A stretch of 44,536 nucleotides of DNA from Candidatus Gallispira edinburgensis (GCA_904395805.1 CAJFNV010000073.1:1-44536); one strand, 5' to 3'; positions 17,163-26,013 are shown, numbered from the stretch's first letter. Notes: generated by a model not told the origin, from the letters alone. Translations and numbers: made by a program.

Positions 17163-18698
17163 TTACTTTTTAAAAAATTTATTTTTAATTATAGCAAGCT
17201 CATCTTTGACCTCGCCTGTTATGACAAGCATTGCTCCATATACTATAATACCACAAATTATGAATATTGCCAAACATATTTTGCTGTCCGGCAAAATTGT
17301 TTTTAGAATTTCTATTACAGCTACCATTACAAGAGCTGAACCAAGTATTTTTATAAACCTTTTAGGCTCTATTTTCCATTTAAGATAATTTCTTGTACCG
17401 TATCTTGCAAGTATAAAATACACAAAGAAACCTATAAATGTAGTAACAGCAGCTATAAAGTAACTTCCCGTAAGCTTTACAAGTATAAGATTTAACCCTA
17501 CATTTACGGCACCGCCTATAAGACTTCTCTTAAATATAGCATTTGTATTTGAATTAAGCTCCCAGTACTTTATTGAATACTCTGTAAGTCCTAAGAACAT
17601 CATACCGAGAGCCACCCAGAACATTACAACATGACCTTCAACATACTGGCTTTCAAAAAGAGCATTAGCTGCAGACTGGCTTACCGCAAATACCCCTGCA
17701 ACAGCAGGGATCGCCACAAGCATATACATTCTTACAGCCTCGTTTAAAAGCCTCTGCACATCATCCTTTTTACCCTCTGACCATGCTCTTAATATGGTAG
17801 GATAGCAGCCTCTCATAACAGATGCGTTCAAAAGAGTAAATGCAGTTGCTATAAGAGAATAGTTTGTCTGATAAATACCGGCAGCTCCGGCACTTAAAAC
17901 TATTGTAATAATATATATATCAGACTTGTTAAGCACAGACGTTGCAAGCTGATTTCCCATTAAGGGCATACCATAAGCTTTAAGTTCCTTTAATATCTCT
18001 TTGTTTTCTCTGCCCTTTAAATACTTGAATATTTTAAGTCTCTTCATACCTATAAGAGAAACTATAGCATCCGTAATAAAATAGCTTAAAAATATCCACT
18101 CAATTTTACTTGACCACAGCTTACAGAATATGACCATAAATATAAGTCGTCCCAAAACCGTGATCATAGATAAAAGAAGATTTAACTTTGCCTCTCTCAC
18201 TGCAGCAAGCATTGAGATCATAAGCTGTGCCGTATTGTATGTTACAAACCAAAGTATACCGCATATAAACAGCCTGTAAGTATACACATCCAAAAATCCC
18301 TTTACCTTTTCAGACTGAACCACTCCCAAAGCATTGAAGATACCCTCAAAACCGCCGAAGCCAAGCTGTATAACAAGCATAAGCACAACACATATGGCTA
18401 TGACAAGAGCATTTACCTTAAGCCAGGAATAAAACACAGTGGAATAAAATTCCTCATGTCTGCCTTCTATATCATATTTGTTTATATATCTGAGAACTGA
18501 CTGTACAAGCCACTGTATAGCAACCATAGCTATTGTGGTAATAGCTATATTTACGGTTGAATAGTATCCCATCTGATCCGTTGCAAAAAGATATGTCATT
18601 ACAGACATTGTCACAATTCCCACAATGCCTTCTATACCCTTTGCTATCATATATATAATTGTATCCTTAGCCATTACGCCCTTTGAAACATTAGCCAT
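17163..18698 (-). CDS. Polysaccharide flippase (Wzx/MATE-like)
   Basis: 511-residue polytopic membrane protein of the polysaccharide transporter family, with about 12-14 hydrophobic segments, expected to move the lipid-linked repeat unit to the outer face of the membrane. The N-terminus MANVSKGVMAKDTIIYMIAKGIEGIVG and the later segment with YGMPLMGNQLATSVLNKSDIYII are typical. The frame can be extended to 18728, but AGAGG sits before the ATG at 18698, which is the better start. It is the first gene of the polysaccharide operon. The copy B repeat element lies just upstream, so the operon promoter must lie in or next to that element, or transcription reads through from the gene at 19290. Confidence 0.88.
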   Translation of the reverse strand: MANVSKGVMAKDTIIYMIAKGIEGIVGIVTMSVMTYLFATDQMGYYSTVNIAITTIAMVAIQWLVQSVLRYINKYDIEGRHEEFYSTVFYSWLKVNALVIAICVVLMLVIQLGFGGFEGIFNALGVVQSEKVKGFLDVYTYRLFICGILWFVTYNTAQLMISMLAAVREAKLNLLLSMITVLGRLIFMVIFCKLWSSKIEWIFLSYFITDAIVSLIGMKRLKIFKYLKGRENKEILKELKAYGMPLMGNQLATSVLNKSDIYIITIVLSAGAAGIYQTNYSLIATAFTLLNASVMRGCYPTILRAWSEGKKDDVQRLLNEAVRMYMLVAIPAVAGVFAVSQSAANALFESQYVEGHVVMFWVALGMMFLGLTEYSIKYWELNSNTNAIFKRSLIGGAVNVGLNLILVKLTGSYFIAAVTTFIGFFVYFILARYGTRNYLKWKIEPKRFIKILGSALVMVAVIEILKTILPDSKICLAIFIICGIIVYGAMLVITGEVKDELAIIKNKFFKK

Positions 18699-18760
18699 AA
18701 TTATCCTCTTATTTCCACTATAAAACATATCTTAAAAATCCAGCTCAGTCCCCTTTTAAA

Positions 18761-19227
18761 GCAATACTGTCAACTTAAAGGATTAGCATAAACCTAACCG
18801 TTCAAAAAGGCGGCGTGCCCGCCCTCTTGGCTCCCTTGCCTAAAGGGAGCTGGCTGTTCAAATCAGCAAAGCTGATTTGAACAGACTGAGGGATTTTTTC
18901 CTAACTGTTTTCAACTTAGCAAATGCTTGCATTTCATGAATCGAAAGAATTATTCGACAGCCTGAAAGGCTGCTTTTGACTGTTCAGCACTTTCGCCTTT
19001 TCAACACTTTCAGCTTCGCTGAAAGCCGTCCTGCGGACGTCCGGCTATTCTGCCGGTGTAAACAGCGAAAGCCGACCTATTGAAGCGGAAAGATTATCCG
19101 CCGACATCTTTGATGTTGCTTTTGACGTAGTCAAAAGTTCTTGAACGGTCGTCCGGCTATTCTGCCGGTGCAAATGTCAAAAGTTCTGAAGCGGAGAATC
19201 AATTTTTTCTTAAGTTGACAGCATCGC
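18761..19227. mobile_element. Inverted-repeat element family, copy B (467 bp)
   Basis: Left end GCAATACTGTCAACTTAA (18761-18778); right end TTAAGTTGACAGCATCGC (19210-19227), inverted with 16 of 18 bases matching. Inside: the small stem GGCGG-CGTGC-CCGCC; a module GGCTCCC..TAAAGGGAGC with a 14-bp tip (CTGTTCAAATCAGC, 18854-18867 with 18871-18884) and ACTGAGGGATTTTTT; then a conserved run (CAAATGCTTGC, GAATCGAAAGAATTATTCGACAGCCTGAAAG) also present in copy C; then copy-specific palindromes (for example CTTTCAGC-TTC-GCTGAAAG). No open frame of note and no transposase. It resembles a non-autonomous, MITE-like element. Confidence 0.75.
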
Positions 19228-19272
19228 TTTTTAAAGGAGGTGACAGTCCGTCAGGACTGTCGGAGGATTTTT
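19228..19272 (+). repeat. Hairpin module beside copy B
   Basis: TTTTTAAAGGAGGT, then tip GACAGTCC-GTCA-GGACTGTC (19242-19261), then GGAGGATTTTT. On the other side of the element (18734-18760) is an inverted, tipless relative, AAAAATCC..CTCAGTCCCCTTTTAAA. The element therefore sits at the centre of a CTCCTTTTTAAAGGAG-type palindrome. The module is 18 bp past the stop codon of the glycosidase-family gene and may serve as its terminator on the minus strand. Confidence 0.6.
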
Positions 19273-19289
19273 CATACATTTGTATAACT

Positions 19290-22118
19290 TTAGTTTACAT
19301 CACAAAATTCATAATAAAGTTCCTGGTCATTACCCATAAACTTAATATACTGCTGATCAGCAGCCTTAACACCGGCAAGATTAATATATCTTATACCGTC
19401 CTTGATCTCAACATAGTTACTTTCACCTACAGAAGAAAGAACTATGATATTCTTGTCGCTGTTTCTTGAAGCAGTTTTGAATATATCATGAAGAGCATCT
19501 CTTTCTCTGCTGTCGGTTATTCCTGACCATGTGTAAGCATCCATCATAACTATAATGTTCTTTTTACTGAGTCTGTTCAGATAATCCTGCAAATACCTCC
19601 ACTGATCGGTACTTGCAGACCTTAAGCTGCCGTTTTTTACAGCCAGTGTAACAAAGGAGAAGTTTTCGTTCTCATTTGTAGTATAGGTATTTTTGTTTAC
19701 AACAGAAGGCACACTGCTGCTGTTTGTAATTCCCACATCACCAACAAAGGCCATAGACCTTGCCCCCTGTGACATTTTTGCAATAAGGCTGCTTCCTGTT
19801 GCCGCACCTATACCGCTTGTATTTCCAAAGGCTGTTACAACAGTGTAATCCCCTGTAAGAGAATCAAGATCAGCCTCCATATAGTCATTCATATTAGTAG
19901 ATGAAGCTCCGCCTCCGGTTCCTGCAGCAGCACGAGCCATTATATAATCAACGTAAACAGTGCCCTCTGTATTTTCATCTGTAGTATTTAATGAAGAAAC
20001 ATAAATTTTATTAAGATACACAGGCTCCGTAACATCACTCGGTAAAGTAACAGTAGCCTGCTTCCACTGAGTATCATTAAGATTATCGGCAATAACCACA
20101 TCAGTTGACTGTCCGTTGCCGTAATTTATAACCGCCTTCAAAAGATTGTCGCTTCCGTCACCTTTATACCATACAGTAAAATCAGACACACCTTCAGGGA
20201 AAGGTATATTGCTGTTTTCAAGACTTCCGTAAACAGACTGTGTCGTTGTCTGATTAGCTAAAAATTTATAGTCGATTCTCAGCGATGAAGTACCGTCATA
20301 GCTTAAACTGTTGTCAATTTCGGCACTTCCTTCAATTCCCGTATTTTCGGGATAATAGTACATTACAATATTTCTCGGTGCCTCAAAACTGTTTAAGGCA
20401 ACATATTTTTTACCTACCGCTATTGTAAGTTTTGATGACACATCATAGCCTTCACCTGTCACAACACAGGTACCGTCACTGTCAGCCACAAAATATCCGT
20501 TTTCAATATGTCCCACAGATGAATCACTTACACTCCAGTTGATCTGACTGCTGTCCACATCTATTGCATAGCCGTCCTTGTTAATGACCTGAGCAGTAAG
20601 CAGTGTTTTGTCTCCCGCAGCAAGGGAATAGTTTTCCGCTCCCACCTTTAAGGCAGCAGCACCCTTTAAGACTGTAAGCTCCATTGTACCTGAAATATCA
20701 CCGTATGTAACGGTTATAGTTCCCGTACCCGTTTCAGACGGGGTAAAGGCATTTTCATTCCATGTACCTGCAATATCGGAACTGAATGTAAGCTTGCTTA
20801 CATCAACAGACATTTCTGAAAGCTGACCGTCATAAACATTTACATAAACCTTGCTTTCAAAATCCTTGAACATAATATTTTCATCGGAATCGGCAACATA
20901 AGGCTCCACTCTTGCAGGAACTCCCGCTTCACCTGTTACCTTTATGCCAACACCGTTTGCAACCGCTCTCTGTGAGCCTTCACTTGGCACATTTACAACG
21001 GAAGGTGTGCTCTGTCCCTTAAGCTGAACAGCCATTGTTGTGGAACCGCCTCCGTCTAAATGGATCGCATCATAAGCACCGTATTCCTTCATAATAGCAG
21101 CAGCCTCTGCATGAGTAGCACCCTTGCCGTTTTTTCTTCCGTCTATACATACAATATATATTTTAGACTTGTCCTGATTTACTCCAAGCATAGTTCTTGG
21201 ATTGTAGGCATTTTCACCTATTATCATACCATTATTTACGACCTCGCCGTTTCTCAAAAGCTCACCGCCGCCGCTTATTCCCACAGCTATATCACTTATC
21301 TGCTTGCTTTCTCTGAACACAAACTTTTCGCTTTCGGAAAAGCTTACACCCATACCAACATAAAACTTGCTGATTTGGGCTTCTCTTGTAGCATTGCTCA
21401 TTACAATAATATAGCCGTTTTCAGGCACATCAACAGTTTCTCCCGGAGAAGAAATATATGAGATCTGCCCGTCTGTTACAACTATTTTAGTAAGGTTCTT
21501 AAAATAGGCATCAATATTTGCAGTAGATGTAATAGCACGTCTGTCAAAATAAACAGGCTTTGAAAAATCAGTAACCTTATTCTTTGCCCCCATTTCCATA
21601 CTTACAGAGCCTGAGCCGTAAAAACCCATAGTAGACTTAACATAGTCAATAAAGGGAGTTCCGTAATTATCTATAAAAAAGCCTGCATACTGGTTAGAAC
21701 TGCCGTTATAGTAATTCTGGGCTGCGATCATATCTCCGTCACCGGCAACCTGACCCATACTTGACTTTAATGTACCTGAGCCGAAAAAGTCACCGTTTAC
21801 GGCAGCCACAACACCGTTATCCTTTGCAAGCTTTTCCACGGTAGCCTTTGCGCCGTAATTATCCACACTTTCAATAACATCAAAAGTCAGATCTTCTTCC
21901 CTTGCATCAATAGTAAGCACATATACATCCATCCAGCCTGACGCATACATTCTTGTACTTTTTTCATATGTAAGGCCCTGGGCTATAGTCTGTATATCCT
22001 TTTTTTCATAAAGCACAGTAGTATCCGCAGCATAAGCCATAGATGCACCTGCAGAACCAAGTACCATTGTACCGCTTAACAGGCAAGCCAGAACACCTTT
22101 CCAAATTTTTTTATTCAT
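19290..22118 (-). CDS. Secreted phosphodiester glycosidase (NAGPA)-domain multidomain protein
   Basis: 942 residues. Sec signal peptide ending near ASMAYA-AD (residue 30), no lipobox, no SLH repeats. Residues about 45-405 form the NAGPA/DUF2233 domain (VAAVNGDFFG, NPRTMLGVN, GADGRK-like CIDGRKNGKG, IHLDGGGSTT near 355, RAVANGVGI). The family founder removes GlcNAc from mannose-phosphate diesters; bacterial members act on envelope glycans such as teichoic acids. Next come Ig-like beta domains (about 410-580), a carbohydrate-binding-like domain (about 585-740), and a C-terminal region (about 755-942: VVTAFGNTSG, MAFVGDVG, IIVMMDAYTWSG, IIVLSSVGES) that resembles a calcineurin-like phosphoesterase without its metal histidines. 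It lies upstream of the polysaccharide operon with its own promoter. The start is ATG 22118 behind GGGGAG. Confidence 0.82.
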   Translation of the reverse strand: MNKKIWKGVLACLLSGTMVLGSAGASMAYAADTTVLYEKKDIQTIAQGLTYEKSTRMYASGWMDVYVLTIDAREEDLTFDVIESVDNYGAKATVEKLAKDNGVVAAVNGDFFGSGTLKSSMGQVAGDGDMIAAQNYYNGSSNQYAGFFIDNYGTPFIDYVKSTMGFYGSGSVSMEMGAKNKVTDFSKPVYFDRRAITSTANIDAYFKNLTKIVVTDGQISYISSPGETVDVPENGYIIVMSNATREAQISKFYVGMGVSFSESEKFVFRESKQISDIAVGISGGGELLRNGEVVNNGMIIGENAYNPRTMLGVNQDKSKIYIVCIDGRKNGKGATHAEAAAIMKEYGAYDAIHLDGGGSTTMAVQLKGQSTPSVVNVPSEGSQRAVANGVGIKVTGEAGVPARVEPYVADSDENIMFKDFESKVYVNVYDGQLSEMSVDVSKLTFSSDIAGTWNENAFTPSETGTGTITVTYGDISGTMELTVLKGAAALKVGAENYSLAAGDKTLLTAQVINKDGYAIDVDSSQINWSVSDSSVGHIENGYFVADSDGTCVVTGEGYDVSSKLTIAVGKKYVALNSFEAPRNIVMYYYPENTGIEGSAEIDNSLSYDGTSSLRIDYKFLANQTTTQSVYGSLENSNIPFPEGVSDFTVWYKGDGSDNLLKAVINYGNGQSTDVVIADNLNDTQWKQATVTLPSDVTEPVYLNKIYVSSLNTTDENTEGTVYVDYIMARAAAGTGGGASSTNMNDYMEADLDSLTGDYTVVTAFGNTSGIGAATGSSLIAKMSQGARSMAFVGDVGITNSSSVPSVVNKNTYTTNENENFSFVTLAVKNGSLRSASTDQWRYLQDYLNRLSKKNIIVMMDAYTWSGITDSRERDALHDIFKTASRNSDKNIIVLSSVGESNYVEIKDGIRYINLAGVKAADQQYIKFMGNDQELYYEFCDVN

Positions 22119-22159
22119 CAAACTCTCCCCATTCCAAATGTCATAATAACTCAGTTAGC

Positions 22160-22188
22160 ATTATAACATAAAAGGAAGAGTAATACAA
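22160..22188 (-). promoter_or_regulatory. Promoter of NAGPA-domain gene
   Basis: Minus strand: -35 TTGTAT (22183-22188), 17-bp spacer, -10 TATAAT (22160-22165) with an extended TG (TGTTATAAT). Confidence 0.7.
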
Positions 22189-22439
22189 TTAATTAATATT
22201 TACAGTTTAGTTACATTTCCCTGTGTAATTAAATTTTAATAATTTATTTTCTCTGTACATTTTTAACATATTATTCTTATAATTTTGAAATTAATTATAA
22301 AAATATTCGTTATTATTGTTTTAAATACGCAATTTTATATAAATTTTAAACATTATTTTACTTAAGATACGCTCACAAATACAGCTTAATAACCAATAAA
22401 TCTTATTCAAAACATAACACAGATTTTACAAAATAACAC
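22189..22439. other. AT-rich divergent intergenic region
   Basis: Separates the promoters of the secreted glycosidase-family gene and adhE. It is almost entirely A/T, and I see no gene or further clear operator in it. Confidence 0.55.
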
Positions 22440-22467
22440 TTGCAATTTCAAAAAAATGTGATATACT
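22440..22467 (+). promoter_or_regulatory. adhE promoter
   Basis: -35 TTGCAA (22440-22445), 16-bp spacer, extended -10 TGATATACT (hexamer 22462-22467). Predicted transcription start near 22474, leaving a leader of about 119 bases. Confidence 0.7.
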
Positions 22468-22480
22468 ATTAATATAAAGA

Positions 22481-22498
22481 TTGATAATTAATTAACAA
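22481..22498 (+). promoter_or_regulatory. Rex-box-like operator in adhE leader
   Basis: TTGATAATTAATTAACAA: arms TTGATAA and TTAACAA around TTAA. It differs at one position from the perfect form of the established Rex consensus TTGTTAA-N4-TTAACAA. It lies about 7 bases past the predicted transcription start, where a bound repressor would block transcription. Rex is the redox (NADH/NAD) sensor that represses fermentation genes, including adhE homologues, in clostridia. A weak stem, AATTAAC/GTTAATT followed by TTTTTT (22490-22514), overlaps its right half. Confidence 0.7.
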
Positions 22499-22592
22499 AC
22501 TTCGTTAATTTTTTATCTTACTCTTTTAGGGAGAGTTTATAGCGAATTTATTATTCCTTAAAGGAAGATTTTTTAAAGAAAGGAAGATTTCA

Positions 22593-25202
22593 ATGGAAAA
22601 GAAAGATGTAACAACACCTATCATTGACAATGTAGACGCCCTCATGGCTAAAATGAAAGCTATGAAAAAGGCTCAGGAAATTTATGCGACCTACACTCAG
22701 GAACAGGTTGACAAAATTTTCTTTGAGGCAGCCATGGCAGCTAACAAAATGAGGATCCCTCTTGCTAAAATGGCAGTTGAAGAAACAGGTATGGGTGTTG
22801 TGGAGGATAAGGTCATTAAAAACCACTATGCTTCAGAGTACATTTACAACGCTTACAGAAACACAAAAACATGCGGCGTTATTGAAGAGGACAAAGCATA
22901 CGGTATCAAGAAGATTGCAGAACCTTTAGGTCTTATAGCAGCTGTTATTCCGACTACAAACCCAACTTCAACAGCTATATTCAAGACACTTATTTCTCTT
23001 AAGACAAGAAATGCAATTATCATAAGTCCTCACCCAAGAGCAAAGGCAAGTACAATTGCAGCGGCAAAGGTCGTTCTTGATGCTGCTGTAAAGGCAGGAG
23101 CTCCGGAAGATATTATCGGATGGATCGACATCCCTTCCCTTGAGCTTACAAACACAGTTATGAAAAATGCCGATGTTATACTTGCAACAGGCGGTCCCGG
23201 TATGGTCAAGTCAGCTTATTCATCAGGTAAGCCGGCACTTGGCGTAGGTGCAGGTAATACCCCTGTTATTATAGATGAAAGTGCGGATATTCTTCTTGCA
23301 GTAAACTCTATTATTCATTCAAAAACATTCGATAACGGTATGATCTGTGCTTCCGAGCAGTCTGTTACTGTTGTCGGTGATATTTACGATGATGTTAAGG
23401 CTGAATTTAAAAAGAGAGGCTGCTATTTCTTAAACGATGAGGAACTTGACAAAGTAAGAAAGACAATCATTATAAACGGTGCGGTAAATGCCAAGATCGT
23501 AGGTCAGAGTGCATATACAATAGCAAAGCTTTCAGGCATTGAAGTTCCCGAAACAACAAAGATATTAATAGGTGAAGTTGAATCCGTAGACATTTCAGAA
23601 GAATTTGCTCACGAAAAGCTTTCTCCCGTACTTGCAATGTACAGAGCAGCGGATTTTGATGAAGCCCTTGAAAAAGCTAAGCAGCTTGTTGCTGACGGCG
23701 GCTATGGTCACACTTCATCCCTTTATATCAATACATCAGAAAAAGAAAAAATGGCTAAGCATGCAGAAGCTATGAAGACCTGCCGTATTCTTATAAATAC
23801 TCCGTCCTCTCAAGGCGGTATAGGTGACTTATATAACTTTAAGCTTACTCCATCTCTTACACTGGGCTGCGGTTCATGGGGCGGCAACTCCGTATCAGAA
23901 AACGTAGGTGTTAAGCATTTGTTAAATATTAAGACTGTAGCAGAGAGGAGAGAAAATATGCTTTGGTTCAGAGCACCTGAAAAGGTTTACTTCAAAAAAG
24001 GCTGCTTACCTGTTGCCCTTGATGAATTAGGCACAGTAATGCACAAGAAGAAAGCATTTATAGTTACAGACAGCTTCCTTTACAAAAACGGATATACAAA
24101 ACCGATTACAGATAAACTTGATGAAATGGGTATAACTTATACCTGCTTCTATGATGTTGCACCTGATCCAACTTTAGCATGTGCGAAAGCAGGTACAGAG
24201 GCAATGAGAGCCTTTGAGCCTGATGTTATCATAGCTTTAGGCGGCGGTTCAGCAATGGATGCAGGAAAGATCATGTGGGTACTTTATGAGCATCCCGAGG
24301 CAGACTTCCTTGATATGGCAATGAGATTCCAGGACATCAGAAAGAGAATTTATACATTCCCTAAAATGGGTGAAAAAGCATATTTCGTAGCTATCCCTAC
24401 TTCTTCAGGTACAGGTTCAGAAGTTACACCATTTGCCGTTATCACAGATGAAGAAACAGGCACAAAGTATCCTCTTGCAGATTACGAGCTCCTTCCCGAT
24501 ATGGCTATTATAGATACAGACAATATGATGACTCAGCCAAAGGGACTTACAAGCGCCAGCGGTATTGATGCTTTAACTCATGCTCTTGAGGCTTATGCTT
24601 CAGTTATGGCTACAGACTATACAGACGGTCTTGCATTAAAGGCAATGAAGCTTATATTCAAGTATCTTCCTTCTGCTTACGAAAACGGAAGCACAGATAT
24701 AAAGGCAAGAGAAGAAATGGCAAACGCTTCCACACTTGCAGGTATGGCATTTGCAAATGCTTTCTTAGGTGTCTGCCACTCAATGGCACACAAGCTTGGA
24801 GCTTTCCATCACCTGCCTCACGGCGTTGCAAACGCTCTTTTAATTACAGAAGTTATGAGATTTAATGCCAATCCTGTACCTCCAAAGATGGGTACATTCC
24901 CTCAGTATGAATATCCTCATACTCTTGAGAGATATGTTGAGTGTGCCAACTTCTGCGGTATAACAGGAAAGACAGACGAAGAGACCCTTGAGAATTTTAT
25001 TGCCGCTATTGAAGAATTAAAGGCTAAGGTCGGCATTAAGAAGACAATAAAGGATTACGGAGTTGACGAACAGTACTTCCTTGACACTCTTGACGATATG
25101 GTTGAGCAGGCATTTGATGACCAGTGTACAGGTGCAAACCCACGTTATCCTTTAATGAGCGAAATCAAGGAAATGTATTTGAAAGCATATTACGGAAAAT
25201 AA
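22593..25202 (+). CDS. adhE: Bifunctional acetaldehyde-CoA/alcohol dehydrogenase
   Basis: 869-residue cytoplasmic enzyme that reduces acetyl-CoA to acetaldehyde and then ethanol, consuming two NADH; known family members form spirosomes. The N-terminal aldehyde dehydrogenase domain (about 1-440) has catalytic Cys252 in NGMICASEQS. After the linker, the iron-type alcohol dehydrogenase domain (about 450-869) has LGGGSAMDAGK (near 549) for nucleotide binding and metal ligands in SGIDALTHALEAY and CHSMAHKLGAFHHLPHG (near 728-745). Full length, with no obvious substitution of key residues. The start follows GAAAGGAAGATTTCA. It is first in a two-gene unit with an APH-fold kinase 31 bp downstream. 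A Rex-like operator lies in its leader. Confidence 0.97.
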   Translation: MEKKDVTTPIIDNVDALMAKMKAMKKAQEIYATYTQEQVDKIFFEAAMAANKMRIPLAKMAVEETGMGVVEDKVIKNHYASEYIYNAYRNTKTCGVIEEDKAYGIKKIAEPLGLIAAVIPTTNPTSTAIFKTLISLKTRNAIIISPHPRAKASTIAAAKVVLDAAVKAGAPEDIIGWIDIPSLELTNTVMKNADVILATGGPGMVKSAYSSGKPALGVGAGNTPVIIDESADILLAVNSIIHSKTFDNGMICASEQSVTVVGDIYDDVKAEFKKRGCYFLNDEELDKVRKTIIINGAVNAKIVGQSAYTIAKLSGIEVPETTKILIGEVESVDISEEFAHEKLSPVLAMYRAADFDEALEKAKQLVADGGYGHTSSLYINTSEKEKMAKHAEAMKTCRILINTPSSQGGIGDLYNFKLTPSLTLGCGSWGGNSVSENVGVKHLLNIKTVAERRENMLWFRAPEKVYFKKGCLPVALDELGTVMHKKKAFIVTDSFLYKNGYTKPITDKLDEMGITYTCFYDVAPDPTLACAKAGTEAMRAFEPDVIIALGGGSAMDAGKIMWVLYEHPEADFLDMAMRFQDIRKRIYTFPKMGEKAYFVAIPTSSGTGSEVTPFAVITDEETGTKYPLADYELLPDMAIIDTDNMMTQPKGLTSASGIDALTHALEAYASVMATDYTDGLALKAMKLIFKYLPSAYENGSTDIKAREEMANASTLAGMAFANAFLGVCHSMAHKLGAFHHLPHGVANALLITEVMRFNANPVPPKMGTFPQYEYPHTLERYVECANFCGITGKTDEETLENFIAAIEELKAKVGIKKTIKDYGVDEQYFLDTLDDMVEQAFDDQCTGANPRYPLMSEIKEMYLKAYYGK

Positions 25203-25233
25203 GTTTTAATGATCTTTAAAAGGAGGCATTTTA

Positions 25234-25983
25234 ATGCAGGTAGATAAGATTTTAGCCGAAAGACCCCATAAAAGGATATATAAATCAGGTAATTTCGTAG
25301 TTAAGGAATTTGATTCAGATTTTTCCAAGTCTGATATATTAAACGAAGCCCTTAATCAGGCAAGAGTTGAAGAAACAGGCTTAAGGATACCACAGCTTGA
25401 AGAAGTTACAAAAATCGACGGCAAGTGGGCAATTATAGTAGACTATATTGAAGGAAAGACCCTTGCCCAAATCATGAAAGAGGACAGAGCAAATTTAGAA
25501 ATGTATATGGAAAAGTTTGTAGACATACAGCTTGAAGTACTGTCTAAAAGAGCACCTCTTTTAAATAAAATTAAAGATAAAATGAACAGAAAGATAAGCG
25601 AAACAAATTTAGACGCCACTACAAGATATGAGCTTCACACAAGACTTGAAGGTATGCCTACTCACAATAAAGTATGCCACGGTGATTTTAATCCAAGTAA
25701 TATAATAATAACACCTGCAGGTGACTATTATGTACTTGACTGGTCACATGCGACACAGGGCAACGGCAGTGCCGATGCAGCAAGAACATATCTTCTCTTC
25801 TCCCTTGATGGAGATACAGAAGCAGCAGAAATGTATATGAATATGTTCTGCAAGAAGAGCGATACAGCAAAACAGTATGTGCAGCAGTGGCTTCCTATCG
25901 TTGCCGCTTCCCAGTCAGTAAAGGGCAACGAAAACGAAAGAGAATTCCTCTTAAAGTGGATCGACGTTGTGGACTATGAGTAA
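25234..25983 (+). CDS. APH/choline kinase-fold phosphotransferase of unknown substrate
   Basis: 249 residues with the aminoglycoside phosphotransferase/eukaryotic-like kinase fold. The N-lobe has FVVKEF (Lys24 candidate ATP-binding lysine) and the hinge-like VDYIEGKTL. The C-lobe Brenner-type loop is CHGDFNPSNII with His149, catalytic Asp151 and Asn156; the metal aspartate is Asp169 in VLDWSHAT. All kinase residues needed for activity appear present. It has a strong AAAGGAGG site and lies 31 bp after adhE with no terminator between, while a 14-bp-stem terminator follows, so the two form an operon. The substrate is not known; drug resistance is unlikely from context. A small metabolite, cofactor or protein linked to aldehyde/alcohol metabolism is possible (inference). 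Confidence 0.85.
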   Translation: MQVDKILAERPHKRIYKSGNFVVKEFDSDFSKSDILNEALNQARVEETGLRIPQLEEVTKIDGKWAIIVDYIEGKTLAQIMKEDRANLEMYMEKFVDIQLEVLSKRAPLLNKIKDKMNRKISETNLDATTRYELHTRLEGMPTHNKVCHGDFNPSNIIITPAGDYYVLDWSHATQGNGSADAARTYLLFSLDGDTEAAEMYMNMFCKKSDTAKQYVQQWLPIVAASQSVKGNENEREFLLKWIDVVDYE

Positions 25984-26013
25984 AAATATCATAAATTAAC
26001 TCAGATATGACCC

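Noticed and set aside
25234..25983. Aminoglycoside resistance gene
   Set aside because: The fold is shared, but co-transcription with adhE and absence of resistance-gene context argue for a metabolic or regulatory kinase.
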